Counted from the first letter of the stretch, positions 1 through 8,539 are shown. The stretch: 64,000 nucleotides of DNA from Pseudodesulfovibrio indicus (GCF_001563225.1 NZ_CP014206.1:1364001-1428000), one strand, 5' to 3'. A program made the numbers and translations. Notes: generated from the sequence alone by a model not told the origin.

Positions 1-1120
1 CGGCGTTCTCGGCCGGGACGTTGTGGCAGGCGGCGCAGGAGGTCTCGGTCAGGACCTTGGCGGCCGGGCGCAGGGCGTGACAGCCAGCGCATTCGGGCTT
101 CTTCTGCTCAACGGCGTGGCAGCCCACGCAGGAGGCGGGGTCGGCCACGTCGTGCAGGGCCTGGAAGGACGTGTCCATCTTGGCGTTCACGCCGGAGGTG
201 TGACAGGCCAGGCAGGAGTCGGTCTTGGCTTCGTGAGACTTGTGGTCGAAGGCCACGCCGGCCATGCCCGCCACCTGATCGGCGGCTTCCGGCTTGACCT
301 CGGGGGCCATCAGCACGGCGTCGGGCTGCTTGCGCGGGAGCCTCGGGACGATGCCGCCCATGGCCTTGAGATCCTTGGCCAGCTCGGCGCTGCGCTCGGC
401 CGTTTCCTTGTCGCCGTGACAGCCGGCGCACTGCACCGGACCGGTCCGCTCGGCCTTCTTCTCGGCCAGGGACTGGTGGCAGGTCACGCACTGGTTGTGG
501 AACAGCTCGTTGACCGGCTCGGTCTTGGCGGCCTCGGAGAAGCGCCAGGAATCCTCTTCACCGGCCTTCTTGTGGCAGGCGCCGCAGTTGGTGTCCTTGC
601 CGGGATCGGCCTTGATGACCTTGGAATCCCAGTGGATGAAGTGGAGCATGTTGTCCATGCCGGCGTCCACCCGGGCGGCTACGGCCTCGGGTTCGGCCTG
701 GTGACAGCCGCGGCACTCGCCGACCATGGGGCCGGTCTTGAAGCCCTTCTCGTCGGTCTTGACGTGGCAGGTGATGCAGCCGTCGTGATAAATGTCCTTG
801 AGCTGAGACGCGGACAATTCCTCGCCCGCCGTCCGGTTGAAGGTCAGGGAGAGATTCCCCTTCTCATCCTTCTTGTGGCAGGACTCGCAGCTCATGCCCT
901 GATCCTTCAGGGCCTTGGTGTGTGCGTCGTGCTTGAACACGGCCGCAGACTGTTCGAGTGACTCCAGCTTGGCGATGGTGTCGATCATGATCACGTCGGG
1001 CCGTCCGGCGGCGTCGTCCGCCGCGGAAAGCATGCCCATGGCTTCCAACTGGAAGCCGAGCACGCCGGCCAGCGCGATCGCGAGGACAGTCAATCGCAGT
1101 ATCCGTTTACCGTTTGCCAT
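1..1120 (-). CDS. hmcA: High-molecular-weight multihaem cytochrome c (HmcA-type), 3' end beyond the window
   Basis: Periplasmic multihaem electron-transfer protein. In Desulfovibrio the Hmc complex links periplasmic hydrogen or formate oxidation to the membrane. About 373 codons are visible and the frame runs off the left edge with no stop. The protein opens with a basic then hydrophobic export signal (MANGKRILRLTVLAIALAG). Ten CxxCH haem motifs are readable, including CESCH, CITCH, CRGCH, CGACH, CVTCH, CAGCH, CLACH, CVGCH and CAACH. Ten already exceeds a nine-haem cytochrome, so the 16-haem HmcA type fits best. The start ATG at 1120 has an AAAGGGA-like ribosome site about 8 nt upstream. The hmc membrane subunits would lie outside the window. 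Family assignment is firm; the exact paralogue is inferred. Confidence 0.9.
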   Translation of the reverse strand, partial: MANGKRILRLTVLAIALAGVLGFQLEAMGMLSAADDAAGRPDVIMIDTIAKLESLEQSAAVFKHDAHTKALKDQGMSCESCHKKDEKGNLSLTFNRTAGEELSASQLKDIYHDGCITCHVKTDEKGFKTGPMVGECRGCHQAEPEAVAARVDAGMDNMLHFIHWDSKVIKADPGKDTNCGACHKKAGEEDSWRFSEAAKTEPVNELFHNQCVTCHQSLAEKKAERTGPVQCAGCHGDKETAERSAELAKDLKAMGGIVPRLPRKQPDAVLMAPEVKPEAADQVAGMAGVAFDHKSHEAKTDSCLACHTSGVNAKMDTSFQALHDVADPASCVGCHAVEQKKPECAGCHALRPAAKVLTETSCAACHNVPAENA

Positions 1121-1263
1121 GTGTCGATCCCTTTACTCAAAAGCGTTGATGGCAATGAACCGGCCTCCTCGGCCCGTTCCCCTGATTCCGTTCCCGGAAC
1201 CCTTCCGGCCCCCACGCGCGGCCTGTCCGCCGCGCTGAAAAACTGGTCTTAAAACTCCCCTGG

Positions 1264-1425
1264 TTCGGTAGGTTAAAATACCTACTCAACCACGAGGTTT
1301 TTAATCCATACTGGCCCGGTATGTTAGTTATAAAGGGTTCGTCAAGAAGAAATTCTAAGTTGATAATTGTTCTTGTTATCGCTGTAACTATCCGATTTAA
1401 AGCAGGAACCTGTTGAGTAGGTTTT
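1264..1425. promoter_or_regulatory. Repeated GAGTAGGT motifs upstream of hmcA
   Basis: The roughly 560 bp between hmcA and the next gene holds no gene. It contains GTAGGT-N6-ACCTAC (1268-1285), and the motif GTTGAGTAGGT recurs in opposite orientation at 1412-1422, where it also forms AACCT-N7-AGGTT. These could be operator sites for hmcA, but no known regulator is recognised. Confidence 0.25.
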
Positions 1426-1632
1426 ATGAAAATCATTTTCAAGAGGGGGCTCAAGCGCAGGCCCGGCAAGGGGTTTGCGATAAAATTCACACTGTGCATA
1501 AATCAGACTGAAAAAGTATATTATTGTAAAATAGGCGCGCCTGGGGACGGGGTGTCGCGGCTCGAAGGGGGGAGCAGGCGGGCGGACCGGGACTGGCCGG
1601 GACCGGGGTGGGGGAGGCCGTGGCCGGAGGCC

Positions 1633-1661
1633 AAAAAAAAAGGCCTGCCGGAAGGCAGGCC
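1633..1661 (-). terminator. Rho-independent terminator after the 62-aa gene
   Basis: GGCCTGCC and GGCAGGCC (1642-1649 and 1654-1661) form a perfect 8-bp stem with a 4-nt loop. It is followed on the minus strand by nine T residues (A run at 1633-1641). It sits 22 nt past the stop of the gene at 1683. Confidence 0.85.
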
Positions 1662-1682
1662 GAATCGCCCGAAGGTGGGTGT

Positions 1683-1871
1683 CTAAGGCTTCTTGACGAT
1701 CTCGTGGACCCAGCGGTTTTCGGAGACCCGCTCCGAAACCACGTAGCCCTTTTCGCGCAGGTAGCGCATCTTGCGACCGCCGTCTCCGGTGGAGAACAGT
1801 CGTTGGCCGATCTGATGCTGGGCCAGGAACTTCAAGGCCGCTTTCCTGTAATTGGTGAATAAACTGAACAT
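1683..1871 (-). CDS. Small basic protein of unknown function (62 aa)
   Basis: I do not recognise this family. The frame is open further upstream, but the start at 1871 is chosen because GGAGG lies about 7 nt before that ATG. The product is 62 aa, rich in Lys and Arg, and ends HEIVKKP. Its central stretch (residues about 27-55, with LREKGYVVSERVSENRW) reads like the recognition helix and wing of a small winged-helix fold, which is only an impression. It has its own terminator downstream and no operon partner. Confidence 0.6.
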   Translation of the reverse strand: MFSLFTNYRKAALKFLAQHQIGQRLFSTGDGGRKMRYLREKGYVVSERVSENRWVHEIVKKP

Positions 1872-2032
1872 CGCTGAACCTCCAATCCTGCAAGGGACGG
1901 AACCTAGCACCGACGCCTGCGCCAGTCCACCAGAATCGGATGGTTTTCCCCGGTGGGACAATAGTCAGTTATTCCAATGAAAAGGGGACGCCCGTCAGGA
2001 CGTCCCCCGTTTCCGGGCAGAGCGGTCGGCGG

Positions 2033-3067
2033 TCACTTGAGCTTTATGGAGCCGTTGATCCGGCCATTGACCAGCACATGCGCGTAGAGGCTCCCGGAGG
2101 TGTTCTTGAGGGTCACCGGGGTGACGATCACGGGCCAGTCGGTCCCCTCCGCGTACATCACCGGGGACTGTGAATCGGACCGGGAGCCCGGGGACCCGGC
2201 GCTGGACGAGAAGGCCATCTGGATCAGGGTGCCGGGGGCGGGAAGGTCCTTGAAGTAGACCAGGGCCAGGTATTGGCCGCCCTTCTTCACGGTGGCGGCG
2301 TATTGTTCCGGCTGGACCGCCTGCTGGCGTACGGCGAGCAGGCTGCCGTATCCGTTCAGGTAGGTGGCGGGGGCGTTGCGGCCGTAGCTCTCGTCCAGGA
2401 GGTGAAACTCTATCTCCGGGCTGGCCGTGTACAGCGGGGTCGAGGTGAGCGCCTGGAATTCCTGGATGTTCGTTGACGCGGCCAGGGACGCGGCGGTCTG
2501 CGGGCCGAGCACGCCGTCCGGGAGCAGCCCGGCCTTGCGCTGGTAGTCGGCCACGGCCTGGCCGATCTCGGCGCGGGTCTCGCCGGAGCTGCCGCGCATG
2601 GCCGTCACGTAGTCGGCGCGCAGCGCTTCGGCCCTGGCCTTGTCGGCCCGGCCGTCCGGCTTGTAGAGGGTGTAGACCGCCAGGTCCAGAACGGCGGACC
2701 GGCGGCCGTAGCCGTCCTCGAAGGTCCTGACCATCTCCAGGGAATACAGCCCGTCGCCAGGCTGGGCCGCGCCGGAGACTGCCGAGCCGGTCTCCCGGAA
2801 CCCCTGGGGAGCCGGGGGCAGACGCACGAAGGCGTCCTTGGCCAGGGTCACGTCCGGCCCGGGCGGCAGGATGTTCCTGCGGGCCAGGTCGAGGGTCAGG
2901 GCCGCGATCTGCTGGTGCCCGGCGAGTTCGCCGTCCAGCATGGGCTGGTAGGTCGGCGCGGGCGCGACCGCCGTGGCGGCCGTGTTCTTGTTGGCCGATA
3001 CGCACCCCGCCGTGGCCAGGGCCAGGCAGAGCAGGGCAACAGCGATATGTCTTGTCTGATTTCGCAT
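2033..3067 (-). CDS. Outer-surface lipoprotein with a peptidoglycan-binding-like domain
   Basis: 344 aa. The N-terminus is a lipoprotein signal with lipobox LATAGC, so Cys22 would be lipidated. Around residues 165-195 a short segment (AVADYQRKAGLLPDGVLG) matches the peptidoglycan-binding domain 1 pattern of a helix followed by D-G-x-x-G-P-x-T. The C-terminal part is rich in beta-prone and Ser/Gly stretches and is not recognised. A good ribosome site (AAGGGAG) precedes the ATG at 3067. The gene starts 22 bp after the stop of the upstream glycine-rich protein (3090-3995), so the two are probably co-transcribed envelope proteins. Confidence 0.7.
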   Translation of the reverse strand: MRNQTRHIAVALLCLALATAGCVSANKNTAATAVAPAPTYQPMLDGELAGHQQIAALTLDLARRNILPPGPDVTLAKDAFVRLPPAPQGFRETGSAVSGAAQPGDGLYSLEMVRTFEDGYGRRSAVLDLAVYTLYKPDGRADKARAEALRADYVTAMRGSSGETRAEIGQAVADYQRKAGLLPDGVLGPQTAASLAASTNIQEFQALTSTPLYTASPEIEFHLLDESYGRNAPATYLNGYGSLLAVRQQAVQPEQYAATVKKGGQYLALVYFKDLPAPGTLIQMAFSSSAGSPGSRSDSQSPVMYAEGTDWPVIVTPVTLKNTSGSLYAHVLVNGRINGSIKLK

Positions 3068-3089
3068 TGTTTCTCCCTTTGGTGTCGGA

Positions 3090-3995
3090 TCAGCCGTTCT
3101 TGCCGATCGTTCGTATCACGAGCATGGCGTAGGCCGCCCGGGGGGTGATCGAGCCGCTGGCGATCATGCTCTCCAGGACCACGGCCAGCTTGCGGGTGGC
3201 GGGATCAAGGTCCTTTGTCTCGTCCCAGGCGATGGCCGAGATGACCAGGCTGACCTGCTCCTCGTCGTTGAAGTTCACCATGAGTCCGCTCATCTCGCTG
3301 TGCTCGTGGGTGTCCCTGTATTGCTGAAACGCGGCCTGGGCGGACTGGTGGTCGTGGATGTCGTTCTGGAACTGGGCGGGCGTGGTGGTCGGTGCGGGAG
3401 GAGAGGCGGGAGCAGCGGGAGCGGCGGGAGCGGGAGGTGCCGTTGCGGTCTGTTGCGAACCGGTCCCCTCATCCTTGACGGCCGGGGCGCTGAGTTCCCA
3501 CGCGCCGGGGGTCTGCGAAGGGTCCGGCATGTTGCCGTTCTGGACCTGGTTCAGGATGTAGATGCCGAGAATGGTGTCCGCGTGGCGCGGCGGAATCGCG
3601 CCCTGGGCCATCATGCACTCCAGGACAAAGGCCAGGTGGCGGACGCCCGGGGTGACCTGGAGGTTCTCGTTCCAGGCCAGTTGGGAAACGAAGACGCCAT
3701 GCTGGATCTGTTCCAGGGTCTCCGCCGATTGGGTTGCTTCGTACTCCTGATCGAGCCGTTGGCGCTCGGCCATGTAGGAGTCCCTGTCGGTGACCCCGTT
3801 GCAGTAGGGCGTGTACGCAGCCGGGTTGTTCACCGTGGCCCCGTGGCCGGTGGTGCCGGTGTTGCCGTAGAGATTCGTGCTGCCCACCCCGCCGATGTCT
3901 CCGCCTCCGCCTCCGCCTCCGTAGCCGAAGGCGAACCCCGCGGCCAGGAGCAGGGCGGCGATGGCCGCCGCCGTTGAAAGGAATGGTCTCCTCAT
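3090..3995 (-). CDS. Secreted glycine-rich protein with two copies of an unknown repeat domain
   Basis: 301 aa from the ATG at 3995, which has AGGAGAG upstream; the longer open frame lacks such a site. A signal peptide (residues 1-24) is followed by a glycine run. Two segments, about residues 80-150 and 222-298, share a pattern: AW(N/D)E, then (R/H)(H/K)LA-x-VLE-x-M, then G-x-I-x-PR-x-A. They are joined by an Ala/Pro/Thr linker. This is an internal duplication of a helical domain I cannot name. It is probably co-transcribed with the lipoprotein downstream. Envelope location is inferred from the signal peptide. Confidence 0.65.
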   Translation of the reverse strand: MRRPFLSTAAAIAALLLAAGFAFGYGGGGGGGDIGGVGSTNLYGNTGTTGHGATVNNPAAYTPYCNGVTDRDSYMAERQRLDQEYEATQSAETLEQIQHGVFVSQLAWNENLQVTPGVRHLAFVLECMMAQGAIPPRHADTILGIYILNQVQNGNMPDPSQTPGAWELSAPAVKDEGTGSQQTATAPPAPAAPAAPASPPAPTTTPAQFQNDIHDHQSAQAAFQQYRDTHEHSEMSGLMVNFNDEEQVSLVISAIAWDETKDLDPATRKLAVVLESMIASGSITPRAAYAMLVIRTIGKNG

Positions 3996-4430
3996 AATTC
4001 TCTCCTTTGCTGTCGTCCTCCCCTCTTGGACCTCCTGTTTATGGATATGCGTTATCATAATTTTTACAGGAGGGAAAATGCGCTGCCCGAAATTTTGCAT
4101 GGTCGGCACTGTTCGGCCGTCGAAGAGATATGGGGGAGGGCGGAAGCGCTCCGGTCCGGCATGGGGGAAAGGGAAGGGCCGTCTCCGGATCGACCTGTTC
4201 CCGATCTGGACAAGCGCACCCGGGCCTGTCTCGGTTTCATCCCTAACAGGTTGATTCTCTGCAGCTTTGTCGCGGGTTTGGGTGTGCTTTACTAACTATT
4301 TTTCATTGTTATCGAATATTTCTTGACTTATGGGCGCAAGTGGGGGATGAATACGGCTTGCACCAGCCGCACCCGTGAAGGCGCGGTCAAATTGTGGCCA
4401 GCGCTGGTTTCAAGTTTACAAGTCTATCGA

Positions 4431-4468
4431 GGAGCCGTGTACGCATCTTGTACGCGGCTCCCTTTTTT
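4431..4468 (+). promoter_or_regulatory. Terminator-like hairpin in the leader of the RRM gene (candidate attenuator)
   Basis: GGAGCCGTGTAC (4431-4442) pairs with GTACGCGGCTCC (4450-4461): 12 bp with one G-U pair and a 7-nt loop. C and six T residues follow. It lies 44 nt before the RRM start codon and reads in the same direction. About 430 bp of otherwise gene-free sequence precedes it, so it could be a leader attenuator. It could also terminate an unseen short RNA. Confidence 0.6.
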
Positions 4469-4512
4469 CGGCGCACGGGCGCCATACATTATCACTCTTT
4501 TGGAGAATTTGA

Positions 4513-4776
4513 ATGTCTAAGAATCTGTATGTCGGCAATCTGTCCTGGTCCACCACTGAAGACGAAGTGCGCGCCGCTTTCGAGGCGTTTGGCGAAGTCA
4601 CTTCCGTGAAGCTGATCGAGGACCGCGAAACCGGCCGCCCGCGTGGCTTCGGTTTTGTCGAGATGGACGATGCCGGCGCCCGGGAAGCTATCGCTGCTCT
4701 CGACGGCAAGGAATTCGGTGGCCGCAATCTCAAGGTCAACGAATCCAAGCCCCGCGAAGAGCGTCCTCGCTGGTAG
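4513..4776 (+). CDS. RRM-type RNA-binding protein
   Basis: 87 aa, a single RNA recognition motif. RNP2 is LYVGNL (residues 5-10) and RNP1 is RGFGFVEM (about 44-51), in the standard beta-alpha-beta order, with a short basic tail (KPREERPRW). Bacterial proteins of this type are small cytoplasmic RNA binders, often linked to cold or stress responses. The ATG at 4513 follows TTTTGGAGAATTTGA, a clear ribosome site. The gene is monocistronic: it has a terminator-like hairpin in its leader and a strong terminator after it. The leader suggests regulation at the RNA level, possibly by its own product; that last point is speculation. Confidence 0.92.
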   Translation: MSKNLYVGNLSWSTTEDEVRAAFEAFGEVTSVKLIEDRETGRPRGFGFVEMDDAGAREAIAALDGKEFGGRNLKVNESKPREERPRW

Positions 4777-4801
4777 TTCCCGTACCAGGCCTGACGGCTC
4801 A

Positions 4802-4840
4802 AGCGCCTGTCCTTCTTTCGAAGGGCAGGCGCTCTTTTGT
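4802..4840 (+). terminator. Rho-independent terminator of the RRM gene
   Basis: AGCGCCTGTCCTTC pairs with GAAGGGCAGGCGCT (14 bp, one G-U) around a TTTC loop and is followed by CTTTTGTTT. The roughly 290 bp from here to the next start shows no gene. Confidence 0.85.
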
Positions 4841-5131
4841 TTGTCCCGCCCTGCCGGTGGCCGGAATCCGCCGCGCGGAACGGCATCGGTGAGCGTCAGG
4901 ATGAAAATCGGCGGGAGCGCTCGGGAGGGCCGGTGCTCGTCGGCTTTCCAAGGGCGGTTCACCATACAGGGCCAAGACGAAAGGGCCGTGGAGGGCAATG
5001 CAGGGGAAGCCCCCAAGGACGGTGGCGTCGGCAGGGAGGCCATGATAGGGAGTGTGTCGATTCGCCGGCCAGGGATGCCGTCCCGGTGAAGAGACAATCA
5101 CCCATGTAGTACAAGAAACAGGAACAACAGC

Positions 5132-7255
5132 TTGAACGACAATCATATCCAGCGCATCTCGAAAGAGCTGGCGCTCTCCGGCAGGCATGTACAGGCCGTG
5201 GCCTCTCTCCTCGGCGAAGGGGCCACGGTCCCGTTCATCTCTCGCTATCGCAAGGAAGCCACGGGCAGCATGGACGAGGTGGCCGTCGGCAAGATCCGCG
5301 ACCGGCTCACCGAGCTGGCCGAACTGGACAAGCGCCGCGACTCCATCCTTTCCTCTTTGGCCGAACGGGACCTCCTCACCGATGAACTCAAAACAGCCAT
5401 CGGGAACGCCAGGGACAAAACGATCCTTGAGGACATCTATCTTCCGTACCGTCCCAAACGCCAGACCCGCGCGAGCATTGCCAAGGAACGCGGCCTGGCT
5501 CCTTTGGCAAAGCTGATCTTCAGGCAGGTGGGCGTTGATCCCGCATTGGAGGCGAAACGCTTTGTCGACGCCGACAAGGGTGTCCCCGACGTTGAGACCG
5601 CCCTTGCCGGAGCGCGCGACATCATTGCCGAAGACGTCAGCGAGCGGTCCGGGATACGCGGTGCCCTCCGCGTCCTGTTCGTGAAGCGGGGCCGTTTTCA
5701 GTCCAAGGTCGTCAAGAAGATGATGGAGGAAGGGCAGAAATTCCGGGATTGGTTCGACTGGGACGAGCCGCTTGTGCGCGTGCCGGGACATCGGGCCCTG
5801 GCCATGTTCAGAGGCGAGAAGGAAAAGGTTCTCCGGCTCTCTCTGCGACCGGCGGACGATGACGGCGTGGCCCTGCTGGTCCGCGAGCTGGTCCACGGTT
5901 CCGGCCCCGATGCCCGGGAGGTCGAGGCGGCCCTTGAAGACTGCTACAAGCGACTGCTTCGCCCCTCCATCGAAAACGAGGTCCGTTCGGAAATCAAGAA
6001 GAGGGCGGACGCCGAAGCCATTGGCGTCTTCGCCTCGAACCTGCGCGAGCTGTTGCTCGCTGCGCCCCTTGGCCAGAAGCGCGTGCTGGCCCTTGATCCC
6101 GGTTTTCGAACGGGTGCCAAGCTCACCGTTCTCGACGCCCAGGGCGCACTCCGGGATCACACCACGATCTACCCGACCGGCTCGAAGAAGCAGCAGGCCG
6201 ACGCGGCGCACATACTGCGCAATCTGTGTTCACGGTACGACGTCGAAGCCGTGGCGATAGGCAACGGCACGGCGGGCCGCGAGACCGAAACCTTTGTGCG
6301 CGAGCTTGGGCTCGGTATTCCCGTCATTCTGGTCAACGAGTCCGGTGCCTCCATATATTCGGCCTCCGAAGCGGCCAGGCGCGAGTTCCCGGACCTTGAT
6401 CTCACCGTGCGCGGCTCCGTCTCCATCGGCCGCAGGCTCATGGACCCGCTGGCCGGGCTGGTCAAGATCGATCCCAAGTCGATCGGCGTGGGACAATACC
6501 AGCACGACGTGGATCAGGTCGCCTTGAAAAAGGGGCTCGACGACGTTGTGGAGCGGTGCGTGAACTCCGTAGGCGTGGACCTGAACACCGCCAGCGTGGA
6601 GCTGCTCACCCACGTCTCCGGTCTTGGCCCGGTGTTGGCCGAGAACATCGTGGCTTACCGCGACGCGAACGGATCGTTTGCTTCACGGCGCGAGTTGCTC
6701 AAGGTGCCCCGGCTTGGCCCCAAGGCCTTTGAACAGGCCGCCGGATTCCTCCGCGTCAAGGGCAAGGAGATTCTCGACGGCAGCGCCGTCCATCCCGAGC
6801 GGTATGAGCTGGTGAAAAGGATGGCCAAGGACGCCGGGTGCTCTGTTTCCGAACTGGTCGCAAATGAGGATTCCCGGGCTCGCGTGGACATCGAAGCGTA
6901 TGTTTCCGATGAGGTGGGCCTGCCGACCCTCCGGGACATCATGAATGAACTGGCCAAGCCCGGCCGCGACCCGCGAGCCGAGTTCAGCGTGTTTTCCTTT
7001 GCCGAAGGTGTGAGCGACATCAAGGATCTGCACGAGGGCATGAAGCTGCCCGGCATCGTCACCAACGTCACCAAGTTCGGGGCCTTCGTCGATATCGGCG
7101 TCCATCAGGACGGCCTGGTGCATATCAGCCAGCTCTCGGACAGCTTTGTCCGTGATCCTTCGGACGTCGTGGCCGCCGGCAAAGAGGTGGAAGTGACCGT
7201 GCTCAGCATCGATGTTCAACGGCGGCGAATCGGATTGAGCATGAAAAGAGGATAA
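5132..7255 (+). CDS. tex: Tex-family transcription accessory protein
   Basis: 707 aa, the usual length of Tex/YhgF. This conserved nucleic-acid-binding protein is implicated in transcription and RNA metabolism. Order of domains: helical N-terminal Tex region with the family signature VPFISRYRKEATG (about 34-46) and IYLPYRPKRQTR (about 107-118); an YqgF-like RNase H fold beginning ALDPGFRTGAKL (about 330); helix-hairpin-helix segments (VSGLGPVLAENIV, about 490-502); and a C-terminal S1 domain (GIVTNVTKFGAFVDIG). No ATG lies near the family's N-terminus, so the TTG at 5132 is taken as start, with AGGAA upstream. It is a single-gene unit with its own terminator at 7324-7351. Confidence 0.95.
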   Translation: MNDNHIQRISKELALSGRHVQAVASLLGEGATVPFISRYRKEATGSMDEVAVGKIRDRLTELAELDKRRDSILSSLAERDLLTDELKTAIGNARDKTILEDIYLPYRPKRQTRASIAKERGLAPLAKLIFRQVGVDPALEAKRFVDADKGVPDVETALAGARDIIAEDVSERSGIRGALRVLFVKRGRFQSKVVKKMMEEGQKFRDWFDWDEPLVRVPGHRALAMFRGEKEKVLRLSLRPADDDGVALLVRELVHGSGPDAREVEAALEDCYKRLLRPSIENEVRSEIKKRADAEAIGVFASNLRELLLAAPLGQKRVLALDPGFRTGAKLTVLDAQGALRDHTTIYPTGSKKQQADAAHILRNLCSRYDVEAVAIGNGTAGRETETFVRELGLGIPVILVNESGASIYSASEAARREFPDLDLTVRGSVSIGRRLMDPLAGLVKIDPKSIGVGQYQHDVDQVALKKGLDDVVERCVNSVGVDLNTASVELLTHVSGLGPVLAENIVAYRDANGSFASRRELLKVPRLGPKAFEQAAGFLRVKGKEILDGSAVHPERYELVKRMAKDAGCSVSELVANEDSRARVDIEAYVSDEVGLPTLRDIMNELAKPGRDPRAEFSVFSFAEGVSDIKDLHEGMKLPGIVTNVTKFGAFVDIGVHQDGLVHISQLSDSFVRDPSDVVAAGKEVEVTVLSIDVQRRRIGLSMKRG

Positions 7256-7323
7256 CCGCTTTGCCGGACAAGTCCTGCCGCTTGCGCGCAGGCCCGGCGC
7301 TGGGATCATCGCGTAAAAGAAAA

Positions 7324-7351
7324 GGGACAGTCTTCGGACTGTCCCCTTTTT
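7324..7351 (+). terminator. Rho-independent terminator after tex
   Basis: GGGACAGTC and GACTGTCCC form a 9-bp stem with a TTCG loop, then C and five T residues. The A run before the stem makes it potentially bidirectional, so it could also end the selC transcript coming from the other strand. Confidence 0.85.
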
Positions 7352-7359
7352 GTAGCCAT

Positions 7360-7453
7360 TGGCGGAAGCGTACAGGAGTCGAACCTGCCCGTGACATCAC
7401 TGCCACACATTGGTTTTGAAGACCAAGCGACACACCGGTGCCGACACGCTTCC
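7360..7453 (-). tRNA. selC: tRNA-Sec (anticodon UCA)
   Basis: Read on the minus strand this 94-nt gene has all the marks of a selenocysteine tRNA. It has an 8-bp acceptor (GGAAGCGT with ACGCTTCC), discriminator G and an encoded CCA. The anticodon arm is TTGGT-CTTCAAA-ACCAA with anticodon TCA, there is a long variable arm, and the T-arm contains GGTTCGACTCC. It decodes in-frame UGA as selenocysteine. The 5' end abuts a tandem repeat array. Selenoprotein genes are not evident in this window; the formate dehydrogenase here uses Cys. Confidence 0.95.
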
Positions 7454-7484
7454 GTGCGGTTTTCGCGCAGGCACGCCATCTGCG

Positions 7485-7952
7485 GCGTTGCTGCGGAAAT
7501 TTCAGACCCTTGCGTATGAAGAATACGCGGCGGTCCTGAACTTTCCTTGCGCCTTGCAGCTGGCGCACCTGCGCGAAAACCGCGAGAGCGCGCCATCTGG
7601 GGCGTTGCTGCGGAAACTTCAGACCCTTGCGTATGAGGAATACGCGGCGGTTCTGAACTTTCCTTGCGCCTTGCAGCTGGCGCACCTGCGCGAAAACCGC
7701 GAGAGCGCGCCATCTGCGGCGTTGCTGCGGAAACTTCAGACCCTTGCGTATGAAGAATACGCGGCGGTCCTGAACTTTCCTTGCGCCTTGCAGCCGGCGG
7801 ACCTGCGCGAAAATCGCGGGGGCGCGCCGTCTGGGGCGTTGCTGCGGAAATTTCAGACCCTTGCGTATGAAGAATACGCGGCGGTCCTGAACTTTCCTTG
7901 CGCCTTGCAGCTGGCGCACCTGCGCGAAAATCGCGGGGGCGCGCCGTTTGTT
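7485..7952. repeat. Four tandem 117-bp repeats directly upstream of selC
   Basis: The unit beginning GCGTTGCTGCGGAAA occurs at 7485, 7602, 7719 and 7836, exactly 117 bp apart, with only a few substitutions. Inside each unit GGAAA-x-TTCAGACC and GGTCCTGAACTTTCC are imperfect inverted repeats enclosing a small hairpin (GCGTAT-GAAGA-ATACGC), so each unit can form a long stem. GCGGTTTTCGCGCAGG (about 7456-7471) is the inverse of a sequence in the units. The length is a multiple of three, which keeps long frames open on both strands, but none looks like a real protein. The 150 bp that follow to 8107 contain nothing recognised. Confidence 0.9.
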
Positions 7953-8107
7953 GCTGCAGTCCCGGCGGTGCGCACCGGGATGCGTTGTCCTGCCGGGATG
8001 CCCTTGCGCCGTGCGGCGCAGGGTGGCTGCCTGTGGAAACAGTCCCCTATCAACTTTGGTCCCTGCGGACAAGGGGATTTCGTTTGGGTGGGGTTTAGCA
8101 CCGGCCC

Positions 8108-8530
8108 CTAAGGGAAGGGGGGCGGCGGCGGGGGCGGGGGCAGGCGGAAGAGGCCGAAGGGTCGCTTTCTCGTCTGCTCGATGAGCTCGTCCAACTCGGG
8201 CCGCTTGGCCTCGGGGAGGGCCTGCTTCACCCGCTCGATGCCCTCGGTGATGATCGCCTGGGCGCGGGGGCGCAGCTCGGCGTGCACGCCGTCCAGCCGG
8301 ATCAGGGTTTCAGCCACCTCGGCGCGGACGCCCTGTGTCTGGGGCGCGGTCAGTTCGAGCCCGTCGGCTATGGTCCGGGTCAGCCGTTCGGTCATTTCCG
8401 CCCGGTACGTCTCCCGGTCCGACGGGGGCGCAAAGCGCATTTTGAGGAACACGCCCGTGCCGAACACGCCGACCAGGGCGCCCGCCAGGAACACCGCGCC
8501 GAATGCCGTCCATATCTTCCATCTCAGCAT
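8108..8530 (-). CDS. Membrane-anchored periplasmic Spy/CpxP-like protein
   Basis: 140 aa. One N-terminal membrane segment (residues about 8-30, FGAVFLAGALVGVFGTGVF) is followed by a helical, charge-rich periplasmic region containing AEMTERLTRTIADGLELTAPQ, cut here at 20 residues or fewer: the core pattern is L-T-x-x-Q with long amphipathic helices. A proline-rich tail ends it. This is the layout of metal- or stress-responsive LTxxQ/Spy-like and heavy-metal-resistance proteins that modulate ECF sigma systems. It is the third gene of an operon with an ECF sigma factor and a small membrane protein, 9 bp downstream of the latter. Probable role: periplasmic sensing within this sigma system. Confidence 0.6.
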   Translation of the reverse strand: MLRWKIWTAFGAVFLAGALVGVFGTGVFLKMRFAPPSDRETYRAEMTERLTRTIADGLELTAPQTQGVRAEVAETLIRLDGVHAELRPRAQAIITEGIERVKQALPEAKRPELDELIEQTRKRPFGLFRLPPPPPPPPFP

Positions 8531-8539
8531 GGCGGCCCC

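Noticed and set aside
23-961. Long plus-strand open frame rich in Gly, Ala and Val opposite hmcA
   Set aside because: It is a shadow of the real minus-strand cytochrome frame, which has ten CxxCH motifs and a signal peptide.
7455-7960. The 117-bp array as a CRISPR
   Set aside because: Units are contiguous with no variable spacers, and no cas gene is nearby.
7410-8111. Open frames of 233 aa (plus) and 289 aa (minus) across the 117-bp repeats, with 39-residue repeats
   Set aside because: They exist because 117 is a multiple of three; both overlap selC or the array, have no ribosome sites and no sensible composition.
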